Shown piece after piece: positions 1 to 9,882 of a stretch of 64,000 bases of DNA. Location: the NCBI GenBank assembly GCA_963805925.1, contig CAWDWB010000008.1, positions 1 to 64,000 on the forward strand, given 5' to 3'. The position numbers and the translations under genes are program-made. Within the stretch, counting starts at the first letter, position 1; each line of letters begins with the position of its first letter. Below the pieces are notes generated by a model. It was not told the origin of the DNA. It made no database searches and saw only the letters and a program-made list of their open reading frames with translations. The stretch is from CAMPKL01 sp963805925 (lineage in GTDB: Bacteria; Acidobacteriota; Terriglobia; Bryobacterales; UBA6623).

Positions 1-721
1 CTGAGCGCTCGTTGGGTCAGGAAGCTGATGGGACGGCTGCGCAGCGAAGGCGACAAGGGGCTGGCGCACGGGCTCGGCCAGGCCGTCCAACCGGGGACAC
101 GGGGCGGCGCTGCGCGAGCAAGCGCTGGCTTTGATCCGCGAGCAATACGGCGACGATGGGCCGACGCTGGCGAGCGAGGTGCTGGCCCAAGAGCACGCGC
201 TGGTGGTCAATCGCGAGACGCTGCTGCAGTGGATGAGCGCGGAGAAGCTGTGGAAGCCGCGGCGGCAGAAGCTGAACAAGGTCCAGGTGTGGCGGCCGCG
301 ACGGCGCCATCGCGGCGAGCTGGTGCCATGGGACGCTTCCGAGCACGACTGGCTGGAAGGGCGCGGCCCGAAGCTGTACCTGATCGCGATGATCGACGAC
401 GCGACGAGCGAGCTGACGGGGCGGTTCGCGCTGTCGGACTCGACGGCGGAGAACATGCAACTACTGAAGCGCTACGTGGAGCTGCACGGGCGGCCGGCGG
501 CGGTTTACACCGACAAGGCAGGGCTGTTTCAGGTGAACCGGCCGCTGCACCACAACAAGCATCTGGACGCCGAGCCTGCTTCGAGCGCCGATCCGGGCGG
601 GCGCTCTCCGAACTCGACATCAAGCTGCTGCACCGCCCATAGGCTTGCGGAGGGCGAGGCGTTGCGGCAATCCGACGGGGGTTGGGGCCGGTTTACGCCT
701 ACGCTCCTGAAGCTGGTCTGA
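1..721 (+). pseudogene. ISNCY-like transposase remnant, frameshifted, cut by the window edge
   Basis: Three reading frames in succession give one protein. Frame 1 from base 1 has an N-terminal helix-turn-helix segment (LSARWVRKLMGRLRSEGDKG). From about 95 the next frame has IREQYGDDGPTLASEVL and the integrase-core stretch YLIAMIDDATSELTGRF. From about 590 frame 1 resumes with ALSELDIKLLHRP. The order matches ISNCY/ISDol1-type DDE transposases, where the IDDAT aspartate is catalytic. At least two frameshifts and a missing C-terminal part make it non-functional. The family call is from remembered motif order; the pseudogene call is from the sequence. Confidence 0.7.
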
Positions 722-1170
722 CACACCACGACAGGCCGTTTCAAGGCCGCGTCGCAGTGTCACCTGTTATATGTTATGACCATGTGTCGATGTCAGAAAC
801 CCCTGTCAAAGAGGCGGTTGTACGATGGTTTGGGAGGCGTTTGACATAGTAACTCGACACGGACTTTCACGCCGCTCGCACGTCGATCGGCCGTTTAGGC
901 CATTAAACCAGGATTTCCGTTTTGGCCCAGGGCCGGGAACGGCGTAGCCATCCACGGCTGCGGTTCAAGGTTTTTCGGGCTATATTCACTTGTCATCCTC
1001 CGTCCGCCGGCGTGCAGGCATCAAGCCTGGGTCGGTCGCGGGGTAAATTTGCCTCGTAAGCGCCGCTCAACCGACACCGCTCCGACTGTGCCAGCCCGGC
1101 AACCGTCTGCCTCGGCTGGTCGGTCGCTCGTTACGTCAACTGAACTGAAGTCTGCCGTGCGATCCGCATC
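722..1170. other. Gene-free stretch carrying one copy of the promoter-leader module
   Basis: No convincing coding frame. The right part holds module copy A (910-968) and an upstream block (about 1056-1085) that is also present near 12060. Confidence 0.5.
910..968 (-). promoter_or_regulatory. Promoter-leader module, copy A (degenerate)
   Basis: Read on the minus strand: TTGAAC at 963-968, 16 nt, TACGCC at 941-946, then a leader containing GGGCCAAAACGGAAATCC. It is homologous to copies at 4578, 11911 and 13504, but its -10 is poor and no intact gene follows; the transposase remnant lies downstream. Confidence 0.5.
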
Positions 1171-1827
1171 CTAGGGTCTTACACCGTTGGTCAGGTCGAA
1201 GCTGATATCGGCACGGTCTTGCGGTTCGTCTTCATCGGTGTTCCAGACAGAGAACTTGAGCTCGCGAGTCTGATCCTTGCCGACCATGAATGATCCCGAT
1301 CTTTCTCCGTCGAGATCCGAAGTCTCCTCGCTGGTGCCCTCGAAAAATTTAACGTTCCAGTCGATATGGATCGACAGGTCGATCTTCCAGTCGATCTTGA
1401 GCGTCACTTCGACGCGGATCTCGCCTCCCATTTCTCGGTCCAGTGCACCTCGTCGTGCGTCCCGTAGGGGCCATTCCGAGTTACGCGCCATATGACGCGT
1501 GGCATGCTCGTTGCTGCCGAAATTCTCGTAATCCTCGATCTTCATCGTGCCGCGGATGATCAGCCGACGGTACAACTCGGGCGGATCCTGCAGGTCGATT
1601 ATGGTTGCGCTATCAGCGCCCGCAGTGATCGTTGCGCTTGCACTGCCTTCGGAACCACCGCTGATAAGCTTTCCCGCCTGCACCTGATAAGCCCCGCTCG
1701 GCAATTCCACCTTGAAGGTGCCGTCGGCCTTGCTCAGTAACGAGTTGCCGCCGACGTTGACGATTGCCCCGCCTACGTTCGCCCCCTTGTAGCGGACAGT
1801 GCCGTTTAGAGTGCCCTTGGTCGGCAC
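1171..1827 (-). CDS. Carboxypeptidase-regulatory-like domain protein, probably the C-terminal end of the upstream gene
   Basis: The first 80 residues (GTLNGTVRYKGANVGGAIV, then KADGTFKVELPSGAYQV) form a typical carboxypeptidase-regulatory-like beta-sandwich repeat. The remainder is acidic and beta-rich with no known domain. Codon-biased reading in another frame continues across 1828-2065 (SGWSDVYEDEAKDSDRW), linking this piece to the 1967-4219 gene, so the ancestral product was probably one protein of about 1,000 residues now split by two frameshifts (near 2065 and 1830). The ATG at 1827 may therefore not be a native start. Confidence 0.55.
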   Translation of the reverse strand: MPTKGTLNGTVRYKGANVGGAIVNVGGNSLLSKADGTFKVELPSGAYQVQAGKLISGGSEGSASATITAGADSATIIDLQDPPELYRRLIIRGTMKIEDYENFGSNEHATRHMARNSEWPLRDARRGALDREMGGEIRVEVTLKIDWKIDLSIHIDWNVKFFEGTSEETSDLDGERSGSFMVGKDQTRELKFSVWNTDEDEPQDRADISFDLTNGVRP

Positions 1828-1966
1828 CCGAGCCAGCGGCTGATCTGACGATATTCGAGATAGGGCTGACGATAGATCAAAGGCTCTGAGAAACCATAGA
1901 GCCCATGAGCAATCGCGCCGTCGAAGTCTGTGGGCGCGTCCCAGTTCAGAAGAATGTTATCGGGAC

Positions 1967-4219
1967 TCACCGCACGCCCGTCGCCGGGGTCGGTCCAGCG
2001 GTCCGAGTCCTTGGCCTCGTCTTCGTAGACATCGCTCCAGCCGCTCCAGTCGAACGCAACGTGTTACAAACCTGATTGGCCAGATCCGATGCTGCATCGG
2101 TCAGGAGCACGCCGCCGGCTCCCGCGAGCTGGTAACCGATATTGTAGGAATAGTCATACAACCATTGGCCCGCGGTCTGCCGCTCGTTCTCGTGGTACAG
2201 ATAAAGACCATCGCGCGTTTTGAAGTCGACGTCGGCACCGACATCGGTGGGCTCGATATCGGAGGACTGAGTAAAGTCACCCTTGCCTTCGAGCCGGACC
2301 TTAGGATCCTGCAGTGAACGGGCCGCCGCCCAGATCAGACCCGTGCAGACGGTGGGCCGCGTCTCCGACGCCCACCAACCGGATCGCGTCGGCGCAAGAT
2401 AGTCGCCCATGGCCTCCGCGCAGATCTTCGCGTCGGTATAGGCAAAGAAACGATAGTGGCCGTTGATCGCTTTCGCTGCGTCGGCCACGCGGTGCAGGTT
2501 CGCTCGAATCCACTCGTGCTCGGCTTCGATCAGCGGGTCCGGCTTCACGACCACGGGATCGATGATTTCGTTACCCGCGTCCAGCCCGCCGTTGGTCATC
2601 GCAGACAATGTGTAGGTCCGTACGCTGCCGAACTCGTCCTTGCGGCCGTCCGGATCGCTGAAGGATTGCCCGGTCATCGCATGCTCGGCCGTTTGGGTAA
2701 TCGTGCCGGGCCACAGATACTTCAGCGCCTCGGGATCGAGCCCGTCCGACCCTTCATCCGTGAAGGAATCGGACACGTGATTCTGTAGCCACTCCTCGCT
2801 CGCGGTCGAGTGGCGCAGCGTGTAGTAGTTGTCGATCATGAGCGCGGAGTGCGAGAACGTTTGCGGCGGCGACACGTGGCGCAGCACGCCAAGTACCGGC
2901 CCACCGGACCCTGGCGACAGCAGCACGTCACCCTTGCGCGCGTTGACGAACCGCCCCGGAATCGCGACCCACGCCCATTCGTCGGTCAGTTGGCAGGCGA
3001 GTCCGTCTTCAGGCGGCATCTGGTCCGGCAGGCACTCCTGCCCCTCGAACGACCCGGAGAGCGCGTGGACGGATTGATCGAACAGGCTGCTGATGTGCCT
3101 GCTCATCGACACTGCGCCGTGAGCGCTGTCGTAGGTACGCGCCAAACCCTCGAGCTCGCTACGCCTGAAGACGCGCTTGCCCTGATCGCAGTCGAGCTCG
3201 CGAAGCGAGTTCAGCACCGCCACTTTTGCCTTGTCCCGGATGACCTTGACGCCGTGAGCCCGCGGCAGGTGATGTTCGAAATACGCCGCGGCGTGCGCTT
3301 TGAGCCCGGACCGCGTCTCGCCGCGCAGAACAACGGCGAAACCGAAGGCATTTCCCGGCATCGCGGACAGCCTGACGCCATGCTCGATGTCGATCTCCGC
3401 CTTCGGACCGAGGACGATGTGCACTTTCTCGGGGGGGCTCGGACTTGCGGTCGCGTCCGGCTCGTTCACAAGCCACTGCACCTGCTTCTGCATGAAGATG
3501 ATCGTCTCGTCATCGGCGTTGACGATTCGAGCCCGGCCGACGAGGCCGTCGGTTTCGGGTGCCGCTTTGAAATAGTAGTCGACTCTCGGCTGTACGAGCC
3601 CACGCTGCTTCGCGAGGGCGTAGCGGTTCCAGACGGTCACGCTCCGTTTCGCCTTGCGCAGCGACTGATCCGGATATCTCACGATAAGCTCGGTGTGGAA
3701 GACTTTGTAGCGTTCATTCGGATCGAGCAGGTCCCTGTACTGGATCGTCGCGAACGGCAGGCGACTGACATGGGCTGCCTTTCCGCCGTAATGCCACTCG
3801 TAGTAAGTCCCCGGCCGATGCACCTCCGAGGCATTGCGAACCGACCACTGGCCCGTCGCCTCACGCGAAGGGTCACCATGCACATCGAGAATCGGGAGCG
3901 GTGCGCAAGCGTCACCCTCGACGATATCGATCTCTAAACGATGCGTATCCGTGACGCGACCGGCAACGGCCGTGACGTTGATCGCACGCCGGCCCGGAGG
4001 GCCGGCGAGCTGAAGGTATCGTTGAGACCCAACGGCACCGTCGATGCGCACGTCGGGGTCCGATCCATCTGGCGCCCGAACGGTCCTGACGATCACGGAG
4101 ACGCTCTCGCCACTCTTGACTATGGTTCGCGACGCGTTGATGCGCCGGATCAGCGCTTCTCGCTTCCGGCCCCCTTCGTCATTGCAATCGCGGGACGAAT
4201 CGACGTGCTTGCCTGCCAT
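1967..4219 (-). CDS. Large papain-like (permuted NlpC/P60-type) hydrolase-like protein
   Basis: The 750-residue product starts MAGKHVDSSRD and shows no signal peptide. The N-terminal half is beta-rich and unassigned. From about residue 420 comes KGDVLLSPGSGG, then TFSHSALMI near 455, and later PTVCTGLIWAAAR near 623. A GD-V block, then a histidine, then a cysteine, is the order seen in circularly permuted papain-fold enzymes such as YiiX/YaeF. This is a motif inference; the intervening spacing is long. The last about 20 residues (MSTKTRPRTRTAGP) are out of frame: the true continuation lies in the next frame through 1828. Either the C-terminus is lost or there is a sequence error near 2065. 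Confidence 0.5.
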   Translation of the reverse strand: MAGKHVDSSRDCNDEGGRKREALIRRINASRTIVKSGESVSVIVRTVRAPDGSDPDVRIDGAVGSQRYLQLAGPPGRRAINVTAVAGRVTDTHRLEIDIVEGDACAPLPILDVHGDPSREATGQWSVRNASEVHRPGTYYEWHYGGKAAHVSRLPFATIQYRDLLDPNERYKVFHTELIVRYPDQSLRKAKRSVTVWNRYALAKQRGLVQPRVDYYFKAAPETDGLVGRARIVNADDETIIFMQKQVQWLVNEPDATASPSPPEKVHIVLGPKAEIDIEHGVRLSAMPGNAFGFAVVLRGETRSGLKAHAAAYFEHHLPRAHGVKVIRDKAKVAVLNSLRELDCDQGKRVFRRSELEGLARTYDSAHGAVSMSRHISSLFDQSVHALSGSFEGQECLPDQMPPEDGLACQLTDEWAWVAIPGRFVNARKGDVLLSPGSGGPVLGVLRHVSPPQTFSHSALMIDNYYTLRHSTASEEWLQNHVSDSFTDEGSDGLDPEALKYLWPGTITQTAEHAMTGQSFSDPDGRKDEFGSVRTYTLSAMTNGGLDAGNEIIDPVVVKPDPLIEAEHEWIRANLHRVADAAKAINGHYRFFAYTDAKICAEAMGDYLAPTRSGWWASETRPTVCTGLIWAAARSLQDPKVRLEGKGDFTQSSDIEPTDVGADVDFKTRDGLYLYHENERQTAGQWLYDYSYNIGYQLAGAGGVLLTDAASDLANQVCNTLRSTGAAGAMSTKTRPRTRTAGPTPATGVR

Positions 4220-4577
4220 GGCGCCCTCTGCAGATTCGATTGGTATTCCTGCCCGCTCACTAGTCGAGCAAGCATTCCTTCGCGAACAAAATCGACGTAA
4301 AGAACGAATAGTCGGTTGTTCGGCTTCTTACGGAAGCCGTGCCCTTCGTCGTCGAACACGACGTACCAGGTTGGCGTGCCGACGCGTTTGAGACTCGCGA
4401 CAATCTGATCGGATTCACTCTTCGGCCCGCGCCGACGTTTGCGTCCTGTTGGACGAGCATCGGCTTGCGAATCTGCTCGACCATGCTCATTGGCGCCGTG
4501 CGGTCCATCCAGGCACGGACTTCGAGGTTCCGCTCGTCGCCGTACTCGGCGCGTCGCAGGTCGCGACGGTAACCCTG
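4217..4577 (-). pseudogene. S9 prolyl-oligopeptidase C-terminal remnant
   Basis: Minus-strand frames give RRDLRRAEYGDERNLEVRA, then MVEQIRKPMLVQQDANVG, then SDQIVASLKRVGTPTWYVV followed by FDDEGHGFRKKPNN. The DEGHGF histidine and the preceding QGxND-like loop (here QQDANVG) are the Asp/His region of S9 peptidases. The Ser nucleophile region and propeller are missing, and there is a frameshift near 4440. It abuts a promoter-leader copy, so an internal deletion probably fused the promoter to the 3' end of the gene. Compare the intact paralogue at 9883-11895. Confidence 0.7.
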
Positions 4578-4636
4578 GATTTCCTTTTTGGCTGTCCTGA
4601 CCCAGATAGCATAGCCGTCCCAAGCCTGCGATTCAA
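4578..4636 (-). promoter_or_regulatory. Promoter-leader module, copy D
   Basis: Minus strand: TTGAAT (4631-4636), exactly 17 nt, TATGCT (4608-4613), then a leader with GCCAAAAAGGAAATCCAGG. It precedes the S9 peptidase remnant. Confidence 0.55.
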
Positions 4637-4998
4637 CGGTTTTCGCACTGCTTTCACGTCCAATCCTCGATTCGGTGCTGGTCCAGCCAACAGATTGGCT
4701 TCGTGCAAGGCCGTTCGGCGCTGCAAGCGCCGCTCAATCTTTAGTTAAAAGGCTGCGTGGCTGGCCTCCCGACTTGCCAGCGCTGCGTGTCGCTGTGCGA
4801 TAGCGCCTGCGCGAACTTCGCTGTTGACAGAAGCGCGGGCTGCCCGGGTGGGACAGTCCGGTTTGCAAGCGTGAGTCGTCGAAACGCCCCAAGCAGGCTC
4901 CCAGGGGAGTTTGGCGTGCCGGCGTCCTCAGGGGGTTAGGGGGGTACCCTCCCTTCCCACGCTCCTCCAATTCCGAAGATTGCAAATTCACCAGGGGA

Positions 4999-5025
4999 AC
5001 TCCCTGCACTCCCTGCACTCCCCGG
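4999..5025 (+). repeat. Three tandem 9-nt units (ACTCCCTGC-type), single arm
   Basis: ACTCCCTGC, ACTCCCTGC and ACTCCCCGG run head to tail. The unit resembles the right arm of the array at 42911-43002, but no clear inverted partner is visible. The surrounding 4640-5158 has no recognisable gene. Confidence 0.7.
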
Positions 5026-5158
5026 GAAAGGTGTTGGTTCAAAGGATCAGCGGGTAGAATGGTCGGCGCGAGGCCGCCTAGCCTTTGGCCGGGCGAAAAG
5101 CGGGACACCCTGACCCGTTCGGCGGCGTTTCCTTTCAGGGTTCGCTTGCAAGGAGGCG

Positions 5159-5810
5159 ATGTCCAAAGACCTCTACCGGGATAAACGCTGTCCATTGTGC
5201 GATATCGGGAAGGACGTAAACCGCACCGACGCAGGAGTCGGCTTACAGAATCGAATGCGCCTTGCACTGCGGGCACTCCTCGATAGCCAAGGCGCTGGAC
5301 AAGACTTTCCGGGATGCGCGTGAGAGTCCAGAGCATTTCGGACAGAAGTACCTGGTAAGAGTGTTTGTCGGGTGCCATACTCGGCTGCATGCGCAGACCT
5401 GCGAGAAAGATAGCTGCCCGGGGCCAACGATAGGTGATGACAATTGGATCGATCTTGCCAATCACTACGCGAAGCTCGGAGAGGAAGAGGTGCAGAACGG
5501 ACTCTTGTCCTTTCTTTGTACCCGAGCCGCCACGCCAAATGCATTCACGTGTTACAACTCCGCCGACGGATTTCTTGTAGGGACTCCGCTCGAGCCTATG
5601 TTCGAGGCTGCGTTGGATGCGCTTGAGGCCCGAGGAGAGATATTACGTCAACCCGACATCCCGTCCTGTGCGTCTGTCACGGCATCTGGTTGGAGACGAT
5701 TCTTGCAGCGGGCCAGCAGTGGCCGGAGTCGAAGAAAGCGCCAGCCCATAGATATTCGTGGATTTCGTGTATTTGGTGTCGGCTCTCTCGGAATGGGAGT
5801 AACCGCCTGA
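5159..5810 (+). CDS. Hypothetical zinc-ribbon protein, probable early frameshift
   Basis: An ATG at 5159 gives MSKDLYRDKRCPLCDIGKDVNR. The frame then switches near 5220 to ECALHCGHSSIAKALDKTF and stays open to 5810 (from the ATG at 5262, 182 residues). Together CPLC and the CALHCGH segment look like a zinc ribbon split by a frameshift; if 5262 is the true start, half of the zinc site is lost. The remainder (LANHYAKLGEEEVQNGLL, PMFEAALDALEARGEILR) is helical and unassigned. It lies just upstream of an excisionase/integrase pair, so it is probably island cargo. Confidence 0.5.
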
Positions 5811-6167
5811 AAACGCGATAGCTATACGAAACCTCACACCAATCTCAAACACAAATTGCATACGCATTCTGTGTCTTCTACCCTCAAACCAATTGGCCCC
5901 AGGCGGTCCGTCCAAAAAACTCGCCCTGAGGCCAAAAGGAGATTCAAGTAGATGCGTAGATCTTCCGACTTGGCAAACTCTTGCGAGATGTCACGGACCG
6001 CCCGATCGGCAACAATGTTGTTCGCGCTCTTGGGGTGAAGAACGGGGTCCAGGAATGGCGCTGGGCGGAAGTCGGTTGAGCCTCGTGTAGCCATCGCTAC
6101 CTGAGTTCCGCCCATGTCGAACCGTCATTCCAGTCTCAGGCCCCGCCAGCGGTAGCTCAAGCAACGC
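5811..6167. other. Gene-free stretch
   Basis: I see no convincing gene, repeat or RNA here. Confidence 0.4.
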
Positions 6168-6416
6168 TTGCCGCCCGAGCAGGCCGGCAACGACCTGCGC
6201 GAGGCTGGGGTGCACGCTTTCGAGAAGCATTACACGGCGCGTGAGCTGGCCGAGATCTGGGCCCTGGACGAGACCACCGTCCGACGAATCTTCCAAGACG
6301 AGCCCGGCGTTCTCAAGATCGGGCAGTCAGGTAGGCGCGACCGCAAGCGCGACTACGTCTCCATTCGGATCCCTAAGTCCATCGCCGAACGTGTGCATCG
6401 GGAGCGGTCGAAGTGA
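6168..6416 (+). CDS. Small helix-turn-helix protein, excisionase-like
   Basis: The 82 residues are built around a MerR/excisionase-type helix-turn-helix (TARELAEIWALDETTVRRIF) followed by a wing (DEPGVLKIGQSGRRDRKRDY) and a basic C-terminus (IPKSIAERVHRERSK). It overlaps the integrase start by 4 bp, so the two were translationally coupled. A homologue with the same arrangement precedes the intact integrase at 19138. The probable role is recombination directionality factor or regulator of the integrase; this is inferred from context. Confidence 0.75.
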   Translation: MPPEQAGNDLREAGVHAFEKHYTARELAEIWALDETTVRRIFQDEPGVLKIGQSGRRDRKRDYVSIRIPKSIAERVHRERSK

Positions 6417-7552
6417 CGCCGGAGTACAATCGCCCCATGCTCAGCATGTGGAGAAGGCACACGCCGAAGTGCCGACATCGAGCTAAGGGACGCGCTCATA
6501 CGAAATGCAACTGCCCCATTGGGGTGGACGGGGAAGTCAACGGTAGGCGTCTTAGGCGTTTGACCGGACTAAAAGGACTGGCAACGGGCCCTCAGGAAGC
6601 TGGCGCTTTGGGAACCGCCCGACGCGCCTACCTTGACGCCCGTGACGGAGGCCATCGAGGCGTTCCGAATTCATTGCCGAGACCTGGCGCCTTCCACGCG
6701 CAGGAAATACGACAACATGCTGCGCTTACTCGCAGCCTTCTGTGAGGCGCGCTCAATCGACACGATGGCGGAAGTGACTGTCGAAGCGATCGATCGCTTT
6801 CGCGCCACGCGCAAGATTGGCCCAGTCACCGCCACGAAGGAATTGCAGACTCTTCGCCAATTCTGCGCGTTCTGTGTTGAGCGAGGTTGGCTGACCGACA
6901 ACGTCGCGAAGAGAGTCAAGCCTCCGCGGAACGCAAAGCCGGAGCCGATCGAGCCGTACACGACGACCGAAGTGGCGGCGTTCCTGAAGGCGTGTGATTC
7001 CTTCGGAAGAACGAGCTATGAGCGACTCCGTGCCAGGGCGATGGTATTGCTGCTCCGCTATACCGGGCTCAGAATCTCGGATTCGCCACTCTCGCGAGAG
7101 ACAGAATTAGGGAGGAATGTATCCTCCTGCATACACAAAAGACCCGTGGACTGGTGATCCTTCCGCTTCCCCAAGAACTGCTGGTAGCGCTTGAGCGAGT
7201 GCCCTCGCCCAGAGGGGCGCAGCCCGGCTGTCCGTATTTCTTCTGGAACGGGATCGGGTCGCGCCGGGCGGCCGTCGGCGCGGCAGAGCGCACCCTTGCA
7301 TCGGTCTTCCAGGCTTCTGGCGTCGCAAAGGCCAAAGCGCACCGTTTTCGGCACACGCTGGCCACCGACATTCTTGTCAAAGGGGGAACCGAGCAGGACG
7401 TGGCGGATGTGCTGGGAATCAGTCCCGCGGTCGTTCGGAAGCACTACGCCAAATGGACGCCAGCGCGACAGCAACGCATCCTAGCGCTGATGAAGGCCGT
7501 GCATTCTGGCACATTCTCGGCACACGACGAAAAGGAGGCTGTAATCCATTGA
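6413..7552 (+). pseudogene. Tyrosine recombinase (island integrase), two frameshifts
   Basis: Three frames join into one integrase homologous to the 409-residue one at 19138. It starts at 6413 (GTG or ATG, overlapping the upstream gene) with MLSMWRRHTPKCRHRAKGR. A frameshift near 6580 leads into APSTRRKYDNMLRLLAAFC and VLLLRYTGLRISD (first catalytic Arg). A second frameshift near 7085 leads into AKAHRFRHTLATDIL (His-x-x-Arg) and AVVRKHYAKW (catalytic Tyr). All catalytic residues survive, so inactivation is by the shifts alone. The 3' end carries the left paired repeat of att1. Confidence 0.85.
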
Positions 7553-7695
7553 TTTTAAATGAGGTTATGTGGTGCGGAGAGGGGGACTCGCATTCCGCCC
7601 GAGGATTGAGCGATCGTAAGTTATTGATTCTTCTATGGCGGGAGTGTCGATAGTGGCGGCCTTGACGGCCTAAGTGGTGCAAAAGTGGTGCAAAG
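7507..7695. other. Integrase attachment site att1
   Basis: Left to right: paired 11-bp-period repeats TGGCACATTCT/CGGCACACGAC (7507-7528, inside the integrase 3' end); a minus-strand tRNA 3'-end mimic (7571-7590, complement ends CTCTCCGCACC); 44 nt from its start, the core CGTAAGTTATTGATTCT (7615-7631); then a pair GTGGTGCAAAA/GTGGTGCAAAG (7674-7695). The same layout recurs at 20244-20436 and 26155-26383. Confidence 0.75.
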
Positions 7696-8334
7696 CTCCA
7701 AAAGACCGGACGTTGTCGGAGTTATCTAAACTGGGCGCTCGCCGGGCGACTCGACGGCCGGCTTGGCATTCGGCAGAGAATCGGGTTCTGAGGGCGCATG
7801 AAGTGCGGATGTAGAAGAACGCAAATCGTACCCCGCACGAAAGCCGCGCCTAGCCAAAACGAAGCTTCTCAATCCACCACAACGCAGCGACAAAGCAGCT
7901 TGCCTTTGCGCTCTGGACACCCTCGGCCTTGCGTAGTAGTAGATCTACTGCTACCGTCCGACCCTTCTCGCCGGACGAGAAAAGAACCGGCTAGGCCGTT
8001 CGCACGCTTCGATTCGTAGCGGCACCTTTTCAAATTGCGATCGTCAAACTTGAACGCGGGCGGCAAGCCAACGATGCAGGTGAGCGGTTCGAAGTTGAGG
8101 ATTTCGAGCGCCAAACTTGCCAACCGGCTCGACTCTGGACCCTGGATGGGAGCCCTAGCCAAAGAATTGAGCGCTCGACAACGGCAGCCATCCGGAAGAC
8201 CAACATATTCTTGATGGAATCTACCTTCGCATGGAAGGAAATGAACAGTCCGTTGGGAAGCCCGTCTAGACTGGCGTCTTGGAACCGCTCACCGTTGGGT
8301 AAGGAGTGATCTAGCGTGATTACCAGCGCGGCTC
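7696..8334. other. Gene-free stretch
   Basis: About 640 bp without a gene I can support. Short frames exist on both strands, but none shows motifs or a ribosome site. Confidence 0.4.
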
Positions 8335-9810
8335 TTAGCGCCGCCTGTCGACCCGTTGATACGTGCGGACGACCCGACCGTTCGCCTCGACAACGAAACC
8401 AGCCACTCCTCCGTCATCCGACATTTCGAACGAGAGCTGCAACGGCTGACCGGCGGCGGCGAAGCGATGCTCTGAAACAGGCGCCAAGGACAAGGTCGGT
8501 ATGGTATCTCCGCTGACCTGCAGATGGCCGTCGACTATGGCAACGTCTACGGTGTGCGTATGGTCGGCATCGCCGTATGTTCCGACGTAGGTGCGCAGCG
8601 CCTCAACAGGTACGTCGAACGCCATTGCTGCCACGTCGACGTCTAGCTCTGTGAGAAAGGTCTTGGCTATGCCGTCAGAGGGGTTGAGTTCAAGGGCGCG
8701 CATGAATGCCGCGATCGCCTCTTCCCGATCTCCCTTGTCGGCGTAGGCCTCTCCCAACATTTCATAGATCACTGCGGCGCTGGTTGGTCGCTGCTTCAAT
8801 TCCTGTTCGATCACATCCTCGGCTTGCTCGAGTCGATCGTTCACCACCAATTCGCCGGCCAGCTCCATAATCGCTCTGGTCGAGACCGGCCGGGGAAGAC
8901 CGTAGTGCTGCGCCGCTTGCTCGAAGTAGGAATGGATACCCTCGATCCCGCTCTGGTCATACAGGGTTAGCGGCTCACGAAGCGCCCAGTGCTGAAAAAC
9001 GAATTCGAGACCTTGGCGAACACTGCGGTGCACGACTGAGTTGTGGGATTCCTCCGGCATCACCCGCCAGTCCCACTCGAACTCCTCAGGAGAGTGTTCG
9101 GTGAGCACGCCGGCGAGCTTCATCACCCCTCCAGTGAGACCGCCGCCTTCATTGCCCGTGGTCATGTAGAGCGCCTTGTGGAGTTTCTCGTGGTCGCCGA
9201 AAAATGTGTCCGCTTGAGTCACCAGACTCTGCTTGTCCCACTGCAGGCTAGGGCTTACCGCGATGTAGGCGTCGAAAAGATCGGGTTGATGTACAAGCGA
9301 GTAGATTGCGAACAAGCCGCCCAAGGAATGGCCGGCGAGGATCCGATATGGCTGTGTTCGGTACGAGCTGTCGACGTAAGGGATGAGCTCTTTCGAAAGG
9401 AACGCCAAGAAATTCTCGGCTCCACCGCTAGTCGGCTGCGTCGGCTGGGTCTCTCGCGGAAGCGGCGCCATATCCCGGCCGCGATCATAGTTGGCGATGG
9501 CGACCACGATGGTTTTCGGGATCAAATCGTTGGTCGCCAAGAAGTCGACGAGTCCTGTCGTGTGACGGAAGTGCTGCGGGCCGTCCAATAGGTACAGGAC
9601 CGGAAATCGCGAATCGGACTGCTCGTAGCCTCGCGGCACGGAAACGATAAGCCGCCGTTTTTCACCGAGGACTACCGAGTCGATGCTGGTCCATTCTCCA
9701 ATCGTGATCCGCTCGCCGTCCTCTTGCGCGGCTACGGGCGGAACAAGCTCAGCAATAGATCCCAGGGCGAGTATCAGCAAAAGGAATTGACAAAGACGTG
9801 TTCGAGTCAT
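8335..9810 (-). CDS. Secreted esterase with TPR and C-terminal beta domain
   Basis: A signal peptide (LCQFLLLILALGSIAELV, cleavage after VAA near residue 28) leads into a Fes/IroE-type putative esterase domain. It has FPVLYLLDGPQHF, the nucleophile elbow GHSLGG near residue 161, and a late histidine in PEESHNSVVHRS. From about residue 300 there are TPR-like helices (AVIYEMLGEAYADKGDREEAI), then a small beta domain (LRTYVGTYGD, LSFEMSDDGG) of the type found at the end of acidobacterial beta-lactamase-like and esterase proteins. It lies 72 bp downstream of the S9 peptidase on the same strand, probably co-transcribed. The substrate is unknown; GGAG precedes the ATG. Confidence 0.85.
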   Translation of the reverse strand: MTRTRLCQFLLLILALGSIAELVPPVAAQEDGERITIGEWTSIDSVVLGEKRRLIVSVPRGYEQSDSRFPVLYLLDGPQHFRHTTGLVDFLATNDLIPKTIVVAIANYDRGRDMAPLPRETQPTQPTSGGAENFLAFLSKELIPYVDSSYRTQPYRILAGHSLGGLFAIYSLVHQPDLFDAYIAVSPSLQWDKQSLVTQADTFFGDHEKLHKALYMTTGNEGGGLTGGVMKLAGVLTEHSPEEFEWDWRVMPEESHNSVVHRSVRQGLEFVFQHWALREPLTLYDQSGIEGIHSYFEQAAQHYGLPRPVSTRAIMELAGELVVNDRLEQAEDVIEQELKQRPTSAAVIYEMLGEAYADKGDREEAIAAFMRALELNPSDGIAKTFLTELDVDVAAMAFDVPVEALRTYVGTYGDADHTHTVDVAIVDGHLQVSGDTIPTLSLAPVSEHRFAAAGQPLQLSFEMSDDGGVAGFVVEANGRVVRTYQRVDRRR

Positions 9811-9882
9811 GAGATTGCTCCAATTTAGAGCACGATTCGTTGTGGCTCACGGCTGTGCCGTGCGCCACGACGGGCGCTTTCC

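Noticed and set aside
2810..3937. 375-residue plus-strand reading frame
   Set aside because: It is antisense to the papain-like gene, has no motifs, and is explained by GC-rich codon bias.
7571..7631. Complete tRNA gene at the att sites
   Set aside because: Only the 3' end (CCA, acceptor strand, partial T-arm) is present at all three sites; the 5' half is replaced by the core and unrelated DNA.
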